From the NCBI RefSeq assembly GCF_000069785.1, contig NC_010529.1, positions 382,894-446,893 on the forward strand: a stretch of DNA of 64,000 nucleotides, in the 5' to 3' direction. Made by a program: the position numbers and the translations under genes. The stretch is from Cupriavidus taiwanensis LMG 19424. Lineage in GTDB: Bacteria; Pseudomonadota; Gammaproteobacteria; Burkholderiales; Burkholderiaceae. A model generated the notes under the pieces. That model was not told the DNA's origin. It worked only from the letters and a program-made list of their open reading frames with translations, and ran no database searches. Positions 54,394 to 63,539 of the stretch are shown piece after piece. Within the stretch, counting starts at the first letter, position 1. Every line of letters begins with the position of its first letter.

Positions 54394-55867
54394 CATTTCC
54401 TTATACGGAAGTCATGACTCTTCCCTCAGTGTTTGAATAGTGAGCGCGGCGTCCATGGTTCGCTGCATGCCGATCCAGATCGTCTTGGCGCCGGGCTCGC
54501 CATCGTTCTTCCGCCCAAGGAACCCGCCCAGGGAAGCAACCAACCGAATCATCTGATTGAGTGTGACCGGTGTCTTCGGGCGAGCTTTCTTGGAGAGCAC
54601 GTATGCCCCCCGAATCTCGTCGGCATCGAAGAACAGCGACGCATCCAGATCCGGACAGGTTCTGCCCAACCGCATCAGGCGGGCAATGCGCCATGCCACC
54701 ACCATATACAACGCCAAGGCCCGCTCCACACGATCCATGTGCGATAGCTGTAGCGCCTCGACCTTGCAGCCGGTCTTCAGGACATGGAAGAACATCTCGA
54801 TCTCCCACCTTGCCCGATACCATTCAACAAGTTCGTTGACCGCATCAGCGTCCTGCGCTTCTCGGTTCGTCACCAATCGCCAAACCACTGGCTTGACGCC
54901 TGCGGGCGCTTCGATCTCCCTTGCCGCCACACAGGTGAACTCCGCTCCGACCAGACCCGGCAGCTTCATACGCTGGGCGCGTAGTTCCTGTTTGACCTCG
55001 CGCGCCTTCTGGCCTGCTCGCCCTGGCAAGATAAAGGTGATTTCCCCGAGTACCGGGCTGGCGTCGACGCTATCCCACAACTTGCCGCCCTCGGCCAGGT
55101 TGCGGTTGTGTTGGCTGCGGATCAACCAGTCGGCCGGTTGGCCAAGTTCCTGGGCGCGCGCCATCAACTCGGCAATATCACCCTCGCGGTCTGTCACATA
55201 CACCAGCCGTGTCTGCGGCAATAGCGCGGCTTGCTCCGCAACCCGTTCATATCCTTCAATCCAGCGTACGCTTTCCTTGATCCCGCCCCGGTTGCCATCG
55301 GCGTCCTTGGGCTCCCGAGCCCACATCCAGGCATCGATCACCCCCAGCGGCTCGCGGTCAGGCGTCACCGCGTAGGTCGGATGCAAAAACATGCCCCGCT
55401 GGGCTTCATAGGTCAACGGACCCAGCCCGTCGATCTCCTGGCCATTAAAGTTCAATTCGGTTGTATCAGCGATGCACAGCACCACCGGAAACTGCGCGGC
55501 CCTCGCTGCAGTGCGCTCCCAATGCGGCTGCATTACGTCCCGCCAATCGATCTGCTCATTGCCGAGAAACCGATATGCCGCGATGGTTTGCGACCAGTCA
55601 TCGCATGCGCCGGGGATGCTCGCCGTCGGCAGAGCCGCAAACCGCTTGAGCAGCTCCTTGGCGCGCCGATCCCGCCCCGGATCACCAAGATCCAGACTCT
55701 CGAATTCCTCGTCCACCCATGCCCCCGACTCGTTGCTCATTGCTGCGCGAAAATCCGAGAGTAAACGCGAGTCTGGCGAAGTTAACAACCCCCTTACCTC
55801 GAAATTCCCGGGACTTCAAGCTCCAAGCCTCGCCGCGGAGACGGTCCTACTTCCGTATAAGGGGATG
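54394..55867 (-). mobile_element. IS4-family (IS50 group) element, copy 3
   Basis: Complete 1474-bp element. Flanks CCTTTGACG and CCCCTAGCC do not match, so one side has been exchanged or deleted since insertion. Confidence 0.9.
54412..55740 (-). CDS. IS4-family (Tn5/IS50-like) transposase, copy 3
   Basis: 442 aa from ATG 55740, identical in translation to copy 2. Intact. Confidence 0.94.
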   Translation of the reverse strand: MSNESGAWVDEEFESLDLGDPGRDRRAKELLKRFAALPTASIPGACDDWSQTIAAYRFLGNEQIDWRDVMQPHWERTAARAAQFPVVLCIADTTELNFNGQEIDGLGPLTYEAQRGMFLHPTYAVTPDREPLGVIDAWMWAREPKDADGNRGGIKESVRWIEGYERVAEQAALLPQTRLVYVTDREGDIAELMARAQELGQPADWLIRSQHNRNLAEGGKLWDSVDASPVLGEITFILPGRAGQKAREVKQELRAQRMKLPGLVGAEFTCVAAREIEAPAGVKPVVWRLVTNREAQDADAVNELVEWYRARWEIEMFFHVLKTGCKVEALQLSHMDRVERALALYMVVAWRIARLMRLGRTCPDLDASLFFDADEIRGAYVLSKKARPKTPVTLNQMIRLVASLGGFLGRKNDGEPGAKTIWIGMQRTMDAALTIQTLREES

Positions 55868-55985
55868 CCCCTAGCCTGCTTACTCCGCCATGGATATCGT
55901 CTGATTCAATGGTGGGTGCGATTCACGCGCTGGTGTCCATGGTCTGTCGGGGCTGCGAACCATTGAACTAAGTGTAAACGAGTGG

Positions 55986-56015
55986 TTGACTTTGCCTCGA
56001 TGCCCTTCCTAGTAT
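55986..56015 (+). promoter_or_regulatory. Sigma-70 promoter of PHB depolymerase gene
   Basis: TTGACT (55986-55991), 18-base spacer, TAGTAT (56010-56015). Predicted start near 56022, giving a ~140-nt leader before ATG 56162. Confidence 0.65.
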
Positions 56016-56017
56016 GA

Positions 56018-56039
56018 AACATGAATCATGTATCATGTT
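56018..56039. promoter_or_regulatory. Operator-like palindrome at the PHB depolymerase start site
   Basis: AACATGAATCATGTATCATGTT: outer arms AACATGA and TCATGTT are exact reverse complements, with an inner repeated ATCATG. It begins 2 bp after the -10 box and covers the predicted start of transcription, a classical repressor position. The regulator is unknown and not encoded next to the gene. Confidence 0.55.
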
Positions 56040-56161
56040 AAAGGCGGAGCGAAAGCCTGTCATAAATTAAGCAGTTGTCCTTAAAGTGCGAACCGGCTTG
56101 TTGCAGACCCCTTGGGTCAGGGCATTGCTGTGACTCGAAGAAATCAAAAAAGGGAGACACT

Positions 56162-57628
56162 ATGCTGAGAAAGCGTTGGCGATACTTCGCGACCGGGTTA
56201 GTCACTCTTGCGACGATGCTGGGAGCGTTTTCGCTGCATGCAGCGACGGCGGGTCCCGGAGCGTGGAGTAGCGAGCAGACGTGGGCATCGGATGCCGTCA
56301 ATGGTGGAAACCTGACCGGCTATTTCTATTGGCCGGCGAGCCAGCCTTCCACGCCCAATGGCAAGCGAGCTCTAGTTCTAGTGCTACACGGATGCTTGCA
56401 GACTGCCTCCGGCGACGTGATCAATAATGCCAGTGGGACCGGGTTCAACTGGAAATCGATTGGCGATCAATACGGTGCTGTCATTCTTGCGCCTAACGCA
56501 AGCGGCAACGTGTACTTCAAGCATTGCTGGGACTATGCGAATGCGTCGCCAAGCCGAACCGCTGGACACGTGGGCGTACTGCTGGATCTAGTCAACCGCT
56601 TTGTTGCCAATGCCCAGTATGCGATCGATCCCAATCAGGTATACGTGGCGGGCCTATCCTCTGGAGGCGGCATGAGCATGGTCCTGGGCTGCATCGCCCC
56701 GGACATTTTTGCCGGCGTTGGCATCAATGCCGGTCCGACGCCGGGAACCACGACGGCCCAGATCGGCTTCGTACCTAGTGGCTATACCGCGACGACGGCA
56801 GGCAATAAATGTAAGCAATGGGCCGGATCCAACGTGGGTAAGTTCACCAGCCAGATTGCCGGCGCCGTATGGGGAACCTCGGACTACACGGTGGCGCCGG
56901 CATATGGCCCGATAGCAGCCTCGGCCTTCCGCCAGCTCTACGGCGGCAGCTTCACCCAGGGATCTAAGGTATCGATAGCAGGGGGCGGCACAAACACCCC
57001 TTATATCGATAGCAATGGCAAAGTGCGCACCCACGAAATATCGGTCGCGGGCATGGCACACGCATGGCCCGCTGGAACTGGCGGCAACAACACCAACTAT
57101 GTCGATGCCACGCATATCAACTACCCTGACTTCGTGATGGACTTCTGGGTTAAGAACAATTTGCGTGCTGGAAGCGGGTCTGGACAGGCGGGTTCGTCGC
57201 CGACTGGGCTGGCGGTCGCCGGGACGACCCTCAACACAATATCGCTGTCGTGGAATGCCGTAACAAACGCCAACAGCTACAACCTTTACCGCAATGGCAC
57301 GAAGGTGGGCTCGAGCACGTCGACGAGCTACACCGATTTGGACTTGATAGCGGGTACTACGTACAGCTACACTGTGACGGCGATCGACGGCACAGCAGGG
57401 GAAAGCCAGCAATCTGCTGCTATCTCGGCAACAACAAAGACGAGTTTTTCTTGTACGGCGACCACCGGCACAAACTATGCGCACGTGCAAGCCGGTCGGG
57501 CACACGATGTCGGGGGGGGGGCTTACGCGAATGGCTCGAACCAAAGCATGGGATTAAATAATCTTTTCTATATCAACACTCTGGCTGAGACAGCCGCCGG
57601 ATACTATGTGATTGGCAATTGCCCATAA
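56162..57628 (+). CDS. phaZ: Extracellular poly(3-hydroxybutyrate) depolymerase
   Basis: 488 aa, same length as R. pickettii T1 depolymerase as I recall it. Signal peptide to about residue 27 (SLHA). Catalytic domain with lipase box GLSSG (Ser166), Asp241 (WGTSDYTV) and His300 (GMAHAWP); the box lies mid-domain, i.e. type 1. A fibronectin-III linker covers ~347-436 and a C-terminal substrate-binding domain ~440-488 (SCTATTGTNYAHV...YVIGNC). It hydrolyses PHB granules released to the environment. ATG 56162 is chosen for the AAAGGGAG just upstream and the signal peptide that follows. A run of nine G at 57512-57520 is a potential slippage site. Confidence 0.93.
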   Translation: MLRKRWRYFATGLVTLATMLGAFSLHAATAGPGAWSSEQTWASDAVNGGNLTGYFYWPASQPSTPNGKRALVLVLHGCLQTASGDVINNASGTGFNWKSIGDQYGAVILAPNASGNVYFKHCWDYANASPSRTAGHVGVLLDLVNRFVANAQYAIDPNQVYVAGLSSGGGMSMVLGCIAPDIFAGVGINAGPTPGTTTAQIGFVPSGYTATTAGNKCKQWAGSNVGKFTSQIAGAVWGTSDYTVAPAYGPIAASAFRQLYGGSFTQGSKVSIAGGGTNTPYIDSNGKVRTHEISVAGMAHAWPAGTGGNNTNYVDATHINYPDFVMDFWVKNNLRAGSGSGQAGSSPTGLAVAGTTLNTISLSWNAVTNANSYNLYRNGTKVGSSTSTSYTDLDLIAGTTYSYTVTAIDGTAGESQQSAAISATTKTSFSCTATTGTNYAHVQAGRAHDVGGGAYANGSNQSMGLNNLFYINTLAETAAGYYVIGNCP

Positions 57629-57689
57629 GCAGCGGCACGATTGGAGTTGGGGGAGGCAATCTGTCAAAACAAACTTCTGAGAGAACTCA

Positions 57690-57960
57690 TTGAAGCTATG
57701 TACGCGCCGTTCGGGAGGCGACCCCAGCTGCATTGGAAGCTTCCCCGATTCGCTACGTCCAATCCGCGCTCTGCACACGCTTCTGCAGGTCGGCCTGAAG
57801 CTTTCGATCAGCTTTGGCGAGGATCCCTTCGGCTCAGCCCAGGGAAATCAGTTTGGTTATAGCGTAGTCCTTCTGTCCAGCTTCGCTAAACGTTGGCACG
57901 TCGGGAGTGTCAGCGTGTATGCCGTATCGGTGACGGCCAGTGCCAGCCTCTGGCTGTGGG
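57690..57960 (-). pseudogene. Bug/TctC-type solute receptor, C-terminal remnant
   Basis: Minus strand reads TPDVPTFSEAGQKDYAITKL, then EGILAKADRKLQADLQKRVQ and IGEASNAAGVAS, the C-terminal lobe of tripartite-tricarboxylate receptor proteins, broken by in-frame stops. From 57961 to about 58300 nothing convincing is seen. Confidence 0.6.
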
Positions 57961-58299
57961 ACTGCGGCCGGCGTTGGCCCTGCAGTCAATAAGGGAATGC
58001 TTGAGGCGGCTCCACGAATGGAGCGACCCCCTGAAAAGCCGGACACAGTCCCCACTTACAATAGCTGGTTGGGTGCGCTTGCGAAGCATGAGGCTCGGTA
58101 TATCGGGCGCAATGCATTCGTTTCATCATTGTCCAACCACGAGTCTTGATTCCACGGTAGCGGACCCGCCGTGCGACCGGCGGTAGGCTGGGAGCGCGCG
58201 TGTTGCTGGCAACGGCGGCGTGCGAAGGTGCTCTGACAATGTAGTCCGACAGTGGGCAATATCGCGAGGTGTTGCGTAGAGGCTCCGAGCAGCGATGTG

Positions 58300-58599
58300 G
58301 CTCAGACGCTAGGCTGGCTGGTAGGAGCAACACATGTGAATCGCAGATAAACGATGCCCCGAGGCGATCTGCGAGGAGGCGTCACAACCCTCTATGCGGT
58401 TTGTCACACAGCGAACGGAGTCGCAACAAGTTCTATTGGCATTGCACCGTGTTAGGGATTCGATTATTCGCGACAGGCTGGGCACTACTAGAACGTGCAT
58501 TTCTTATAGAGTTCGACATAAGCCTGCCGCTGGGCGGCACCGTGATGAAGCGCCTGCCAGCCGTCATTGCAGAACATTTGCTTCCGCCGCAGCTAGTAG
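58300..58599 (+). pseudogene. IS110-family transposase, middle part (before IS66)
   Basis: EAICEEASQPSMRFVTQRTE, SQQVLLALHRVRDSIIRDRL, then in another frame IEFDISLPLGGTVMKRLPAV and IAEHLLPPQL. This is the region of an IS110 protein following the DEDD domain. Frameshifted, so dead before or regardless of the IS66 at 58600. Confidence 0.8.
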
Positions 58600-58638
58600 G
58601 TAAGCGAGTAGCCAGTACCGTCTTGACGGCCGCAGCAG

Positions 58639-60210
58639 TTACGCTGGCGTAACCAGTTGCTCAGTGACGACCCACGGCATGAGTTCGTCGACGCGGTTGA
58701 TCGGGTGATCCGCGATGCGTGCGAGCACGAAGCGTAGGTAAGCCTCGGGATCGACGCCGTTGAGTTTTGCCGTGCCGATCAGGCTGTAAATTGCAGCGGC
58801 GCGTTCCCCACCTGAGTCAGCACCCGCGAACAGGTAATTACGTCTTCCGATGGCCACCCCGCGCAGCGCACGTTCGACCGGCAGGTTGTCGATCTCCAGT
58901 CGTCCGTCGTCGCAATAGCGCGTGAGCGCCTCCCACCGGTTCAGTGCGTACAGGATCGCTCGACTCGTGTCAGATTTGCGCGAGAGCGTCTCCAACGTGG
59001 CTCTCAGCCACGCGTGGAGTTGATCGAGTAGTGGACGCGCTTGCGCCTGTCGATACGCCTGGCGCACATCGGGTGGTTTGCCCCGGATCTGCTCTTCGAT
59101 CTTGTAGAGCGCGCCGATGCGTTCCAGGGCCTCGGTATTCAAGGAATTGGGGCGAGCTGCATACAATTCGTAGAACTGCCGCCGGGCATGGGCCCAGCAC
59201 GCTGCTTCGGCAACCCGTCCCGTTTCGTAGATCGCCTGGTAGCCGCCGTAGGCATCGGCCTGCAACGTCCCGTTGAACGATTCAAGATGCTGCTGCGGGT
59301 GGATGCCCTTGCGGTCCGGCGTATAGGCAAACCAGACGGCCGGCGGAGTAGCATCGCCCGACGTCCGGTCGTCACGCACATACACCCACAAGCGTCCAGT
59401 TTTAGTCTTGCCATTGCCTGGCGCGAGCACCGGCACTGGCGTATCGTCGGCATGGAGCTTCGTCGCCGCCATGACGTGTCGACGCAGTGTGTCGACGAGT
59501 GGTTGCAGCAGCGCCGCACTGTGACCAACCCACTTCGCCAGCAACGAGCGATCCAGCTCGACGCCTTCACGCGCATAGATCACCGACTGTCGGTAGAGCG
59601 GCAGGTGATCCGCGAACTTCGCGACCAGCACGTGGGCCAGCAGTCCCGGGCCAGCCATGCCTCGCTCGATGGGGCGGCTCGGCGCAGCAGCCTGGGCGAT
59701 GTGATCGCAGCATGAACACGCCAGCTTGGGTCGCACATGCCGGATGACCCGGAAGCTCGCTGGCACATATTCGAGCTGTTCGGAGACATCCTCGCCAAGC
59801 TGCTTCATCGGCGCACCGCATGCCGTGCAGGTATCACGTGATTCGGGCCAATGAGTCTGGAACTCGCGCGGCAGGTGTTCTGGCAACGGCTTACGTTGTA
59901 CCTGTTCCGGTGCCGTACGCGGCGTCCTGTGGATCTCGATGGGTGCGGCACCTTCGTCGGCCTCGAGTTCTTCTAGGCGAAGTTCGAGCTGTTCGATCTG
60001 GCGGTCCAGCTTCTCCGAGCGACGGCCGAACTGCATGCGGCGCAGCTTTGCAATCAGCAACTTGAGATGCTCGATCTCCGCCTTGTCCGTTGCCGTCGCT
60101 GCCTTCTGCGATTCGACCACGTCTTGCAGATGCCCGATGCGGGCATCGCGCTCCAGCAAGAGGGCTTTGAGCGCTTCGATGTCGTCCGGGTACGCGTTCG
60201 CCGTCGTCAT
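58639..60210 (-). CDS. tnpC: IS66 TnpC transposase
   Basis: 523 aa. Coiled coil ([20 protein letters not shown]), zinc-binding region ([20 protein letters not shown]), DDE core ([53 protein letters not shown]) and the conserved end [20 protein letters not shown]. Complete. Confidence 0.95.
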   Translation of the reverse strand: MTTANAYPDDIEALKALLLERDARIGHLQDVVESQKAATATDKAEIEHLKLLIAKLRRMQFGRRSEKLDRQIEQLELRLEELEADEGAAPIEIHRTPRTAPEQVQRKPLPEHLPREFQTHWPESRDTCTACGAPMKQLGEDVSEQLEYVPASFRVIRHVRPKLACSCCDHIAQAAAPSRPIERGMAGPGLLAHVLVAKFADHLPLYRQSVIYAREGVELDRSLLAKWVGHSAALLQPLVDTLRRHVMAATKLHADDTPVPVLAPGNGKTKTGRLWVYVRDDRTSGDATPPAVWFAYTPDRKGIHPQQHLESFNGTLQADAYGGYQAIYETGRVAEAACWAHARRQFYELYAARPNSLNTEALERIGALYKIEEQIRGKPPDVRQAYRQAQARPLLDQLHAWLRATLETLSRKSDTSRAILYALNRWEALTRYCDDGRLEIDNLPVERALRGVAIGRRNYLFAGADSGGERAAAIYSLIGTAKLNGVDPEAYLRFVLARIADHPINRVDELMPWVVTEQLVTPA

Positions 60211-60239
60211 GCCAGCAGTCTACGCGCCGGCACTCAGGT

Positions 60240-60590
60240 TTACAACGCCGAGATCGGCTCCGCCGTGCGCACCGGCTGTCGCCAGTCGATGCCTTCCAGC
60301 AGCATTGAGAGCTGCGCCTGGCTCAGGCTGACGACACCTCCATCCGCACGAGGCCAGACGAAGCGGCCGCGTTCAAGCCGTTTCATCAGCAGACACATGC
60401 CATCACCGCTCCACCAAAGCACCTTGACCAGATCGCCTCGTCGGCCACGGAACACAAACACGTGGCCGCTGAACGGGTCCCGCTCTAGCACGGTCTGCAC
60501 CTTCGCGGCCAGGCTGTTGAAGCCAGAGCGCATATCGGTCACACCAGCAGCCAGCCACACCCGCGTTCCAGCGGGAAGGCCCGGCATCAC
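60240..60590 (-). CDS. tnpB: IS66 TnpB
   Basis: 116 aa: [20 protein letters not shown], then [20 protein letters not shown]. Overlaps tnpA by ATGA. Confidence 0.94.
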   Translation of the reverse strand: MMPGLPAGTRVWLAAGVTDMRSGFNSLAAKVQTVLERDPFSGHVFVFRGRRGDLVKVLWWSGDGMCLLMKRLERGRFVWPRADGGVVSLSQAQLSMLLEGIDWRQPVRTAEPISAL

Positions 60591-60949
60591 GAACCCACTC
60601 CCAGCAAGCTCGCCAGCACGAGCTGCAGGACATCAGGCTCGGGCTTGCCTTCGAAACTCACACGCATGCCACGACATTCGATGACGAGCCCGGTCGATCC
60701 AATCGGCTCCGGCCTCGGCGGCGATGCTATCTGAACGGGCAGGAATAATTCCGAAGGCTCGGATGCTGACGTCGCAGCTCGCTCATAATCCCGCCGCCAC
60801 TTCGACACGAGATTCGCGTTCAGGCCATGCGAGCGCGCAACTTCTGCCAGTGAGCTTGCCGGGTCCAGCGTTTCCGCCACGACCTGCGTGCGGAATTCCT
60901 TCGAGTAGTTCTTGGAGCCTCGCCGGCGACCCCGCGCCTTGATTTCCAT
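60587..60949 (-). CDS. tnpA: IS66 TnpA
   Basis: 120 aa: [20 protein letters not shown], then [20 protein letters not shown]. Preceded by a palindrome GGTTCCCACC...GGTGGGAACC (60956-60985) between the terminus and tnpA; a similar structure precedes tnpA at 28369. Confidence 0.92.
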   Translation of the reverse strand: MEIKARGRRRGSKNYSKEFRTQVVAETLDPASSLAEVARSHGLNANLVSKWRRDYERAATSASEPSELFLPVQIASPPRPEPIGSTGLVIECRGMRVSFEGKPEPDVLQLVLASLLGVGS

Positions 60950-61035
60950 TTCTTCTGGTTCCCACCAAATTCTGGTGGGAACCAGATTGCCGCCTATGGC
61001 TCTTCATGAACAGACGGTGCTGGGGCCACGCTTAC

Positions 61036-61500
61036 GCTAGTAGAGAGCCTCGAGCGCCTCCACACCCACTACAAGTATATCGATGCACAGATTGCGGAGA
61101 TCGACAAAAAACTCGTACGTTAGCTTGCCGCCGACGATTTTGGGCAGCGTCTAATGAGGATCCTGGCATTGGGGTTCATTACTGCGAGCGTGCTATCAGC
61201 AGGAGCGGGTGACGGAAAGCAGTACCGCAACAGCCGAGATTTTGCGGCATCGATTGGCGTTGTGCCACGTCAGTACGTGCAGGCGGGAGAGCCAATCCGC
61301 TGGGGATCAGCAAGCGAAGAGAAAAGAACACCCGACGGCTGCTCTTACAATGTGCGCGGTCGGCGCGTAGACACTAGAGCGTGGTGGCTTGCGCCTTGAC
61401 CAACAAGCTAGCTCGAGGCATGGGCTATCGCTGCGAAGCACACTCCATTCGATGCTTTTAATCGCCGGCCAGCCGCTGCCTGCATGAAACAAGAGAAGTC
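61036..61500 (+). pseudogene. IS110-family transposase, C-terminal part (after IS66)
   Basis: SLERLHTHYKYIDAQIAEID, a stop, then ILALGFITASVLSAGAGDGK and SRDFAASIGVVPRQYVQAGE, ending in degenerate ARTNKLARGMG-like codons. Contains internal stops. Confidence 0.8.
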
Positions 61501-61557
61501 AAGGTCCGGTCGTAACCGTCCGACGGTCAGCGTTCTTGACGAGAGGGTTACCTTTAG

Positions 61558-61820
61558 GTGGCGGTTGAGCGGATCTGCTCTGCGACGCGATTGACGGGGT
61601 GGTCGGCGATGCGCGCAATAACGTGGCTCAGGTAGGCCTCGGGGTCGAGACCGTTCAGCTTGGCTGAGGCCACCAGCGAATAGATAGCGGCGCCGCGTTC
61701 GCCGCCACTGTCGGAGCCGAAGTGCAAGTAGTTCTTTCGACCGAGAGCAACAGCCCGCAACGCCCGCTCCGCGGCGTTATTGTCGATCTCAACGCGACCA
61801 TCGCTGGCATACAGCGTTAG
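61558..61820 (-). pseudogene. tnpC: IS66 TnpC C-terminal fragment (fifth IS66)
   Basis: LTLYASDGRVEIDNNAAERA, ALGRKNYLHFGSDSGGERGA, IYSLVASAKLNGLDPEAYLS, to the stop. An IS5 starts at 61821 directly after TTAG. The upstream part of tnpC is not found beyond the IS5. Confidence 0.87.
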
Positions 61821-63011
61821 GGATACTCTGCACAAACGCGAATCGAGTGTGCTTGGCCGTTTAACAGGAAGCTGAATGCGCCACGACGCCAACCTATCAG
61901 CTCGGAGCGAAGCTATCTCGCACGCGCGAAGCAGCATTCGCGGGCTGCGCGCGAGGCATCGGCGTGAGCCAGAAACGCGCTCATGCCCCGGCAGCCAGCA
62001 GTTTGCCGCGCGCCATCCACAAGTTGGACAGTGCGAACAAGGTCATGAGTTGCGCGGTGTTCTTCCTCAGCCCTCGATAGCGGACCTTGGTGTAGCCGAA
62101 CTGCCGCTTGATGACCCGGAACGGATGCTCGACCTTGGCCCGGATGCCCGCCTTGATTCGCTCGACCTGATCGACGAGCGCGCCAAGTGGTTTGCTTTGG
62201 TCCAGGACGCGACGTTTGCCTGGCTTCATCGCTACGTGCCAGTTCACGCCCGCCCGCGCGTCCGGACGCTTCTCCACGCCCTGATAGCCCGCATCGCCGA
62301 ACGCGTCGGTTTCCTCTCCATGCAGCAGGCTGTTGCCCTCAACCACGTCGTTGACCTTGCCCGCCGTGCCCCGCACCGTGTGCACCAGCCCGCTTTCGGC
62401 GTCCACGCCAATGTGCGCTTTCATGCCGAAATACCACTGGTTTCCTTTCTTGCTCTGGTGCATCTCTGGGTCGCGTTCGCCCGACCCATTCTTGGTCGAA
62501 CTCGGTGCGCTGATCAGTGTCGCGTCCACCACCGTGCCCGCGCGCAGCATCAATCCCTTGTCGCGAAGGATGTCGTTGACCAGCGCGAGGATCTGAGCGG
62601 CCAGCTTGTGCTTCTCCAGCAGGTGACGGAACCGCAGGATGGTGCTCTCGTCGGGCAGCCTCACCGTCCAGTTGTCCAGCCCGGCGAACTCCCGATACAG
62701 CGGCACGTCGTGCAGCGCTTCTTCCATCGCCGGGTCCGACAGGCCGAACCATTGCTGAAGGAAGTGGATGCGCAGCATTGCCTCGACCGCGAACGGGGGA
62801 CGGCCGCGCTTGCCTTCCGGGGCGTACGGAGCGATCAGCATCACCAGATCGGCCCATGGCACCACACGGTTCATCTCGTCCAGGAATTCGCGCTTGCGGG
62901 TGCGCTTGGTCGACAAGTTCAGTCCAAGGTCAGTTTGTTTCATGCGCCACATGCTCGCTGGCTCGACGATTCATTGCAAGCACATCCGCCGGCTAATTGT
63001 GCAGAGCATCC
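61821..63011 (-). mobile_element. IS5-family element (323-aa type), copy C
   Basis: 1191 bp, both terminal repeats intact. Left flank TTAG, right flank TTAA: each fits YTAR but they differ, and the IS66 sequence on the left is not continued on the right. So this copy has taken part in recombination between two sites. Confidence 0.9.
61981..62952 (-). CDS. IS5-family transposase (323 aa), copy C
   Basis: Identical in translation to copy A at 23842. Intact. Confidence 0.95.
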   Translation of the reverse strand: MWRMKQTDLGLNLSTKRTRKREFLDEMNRVVPWADLVMLIAPYAPEGKRGRPPFAVEAMLRIHFLQQWFGLSDPAMEEALHDVPLYREFAGLDNWTVRLPDESTILRFRHLLEKHKLAAQILALVNDILRDKGLMLRAGTVVDATLISAPSSTKNGSGERDPEMHQSKKGNQWYFGMKAHIGVDAESGLVHTVRGTAGKVNDVVEGNSLLHGEETDAFGDAGYQGVEKRPDARAGVNWHVAMKPGKRRVLDQSKPLGALVDQVERIKAGIRAKVEHPFRVIKRQFGYTKVRYRGLRKNTAQLMTLFALSNLWMARGKLLAAGA

Positions 63012-63019
63012 TTAATTGC

Positions 63020-63415
63020 CGACTATATCCCTGAGAACCTGATTTGTCCATCTCGTGAAGGGTCATATGATGGCGGAGGCCGTTCAGGATGCCTCGATGT
63101 CATTCAAGAAGGCCCCTGATCAAACGCGCCCTGGTTACGAGCTGGGTCAACACCTGAGCTACCCGCCGGGCGCGCAGCGCCAGCCGGTCGGCTAATCAGC
63201 GCAGCCCAATGGCAAGCGCGCCAAGACCGTGCTAACCGAAGATGGCCGCTGCGGGTCGACATTCCGCGCGACCGCGACGGCTGCTTCGATCCGATCCTGA
63301 TGCCCAAGCACCAGCGGCGCTTCACCGGGTTAAATAACAAGATCATCGCCATATATGTCCGTGGCATGACCGTGCGCCGAGATCCAAGTCTTCTGGCACA
63401 TACGAACTTCACCGC
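63020..63415 (+). pseudogene. IS256-family transposase N-terminal remnant
   Basis: Frame-shifted counterpart of the IS256 at 42288: PENLICP(S)REGSYDGGGR region, AVQDASMSFKKAPDQTRPGY, then in other frames DIPRDRDGCFDPILMPKHQR and RFTGLNNKIIAIYVRGMTVR. Many indels; dead. From 63416 to 63539 nothing is recognised. Confidence 0.8.
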
Positions 63416-63539
63416 CATCGCGCGAGCGGCGGAGAAGCCGTCAAGGTAAATGATGGAGCCGGAGCGAGCCGCAGGGGCGGCTCGCGGTGATGGCCATCAC
63501 GCCTGTTGATCGCGATGGGGTGGATTGTTGATGGGCCTG

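Larger units (their letters stand above)
58600..61035 (-). mobile_element. IS66-family element (copy 4), complete
   Basis: 2436 bp between GTAAGCGAGTAGCCAGTACC and, reversed, GTAAGCGTGGCCCCAGCACC. Perfect 8-bp duplication GCTAGTAG (58592-58599 and 61036-61043). Removing it rejoins the IS110 frame (PPQLVESLERLHTHYKY). All three genes are intact: the only complete IS66 in the window. Confidence 0.95.

Noticed and set aside
57641..58230. Several short open frames after the PHB depolymerase
   Set aside because: They overlap a stop-containing Bug-receptor remnant on the minus strand or show no coding character.
61876..63015. A 379-codon open frame opposite the IS5 transposase (also at 23779-24918)
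   Set aside because: It is the antisense of a recognised transposase and its residues follow the GC-rich third positions; the same applies to the long frames opposite other transposases here.
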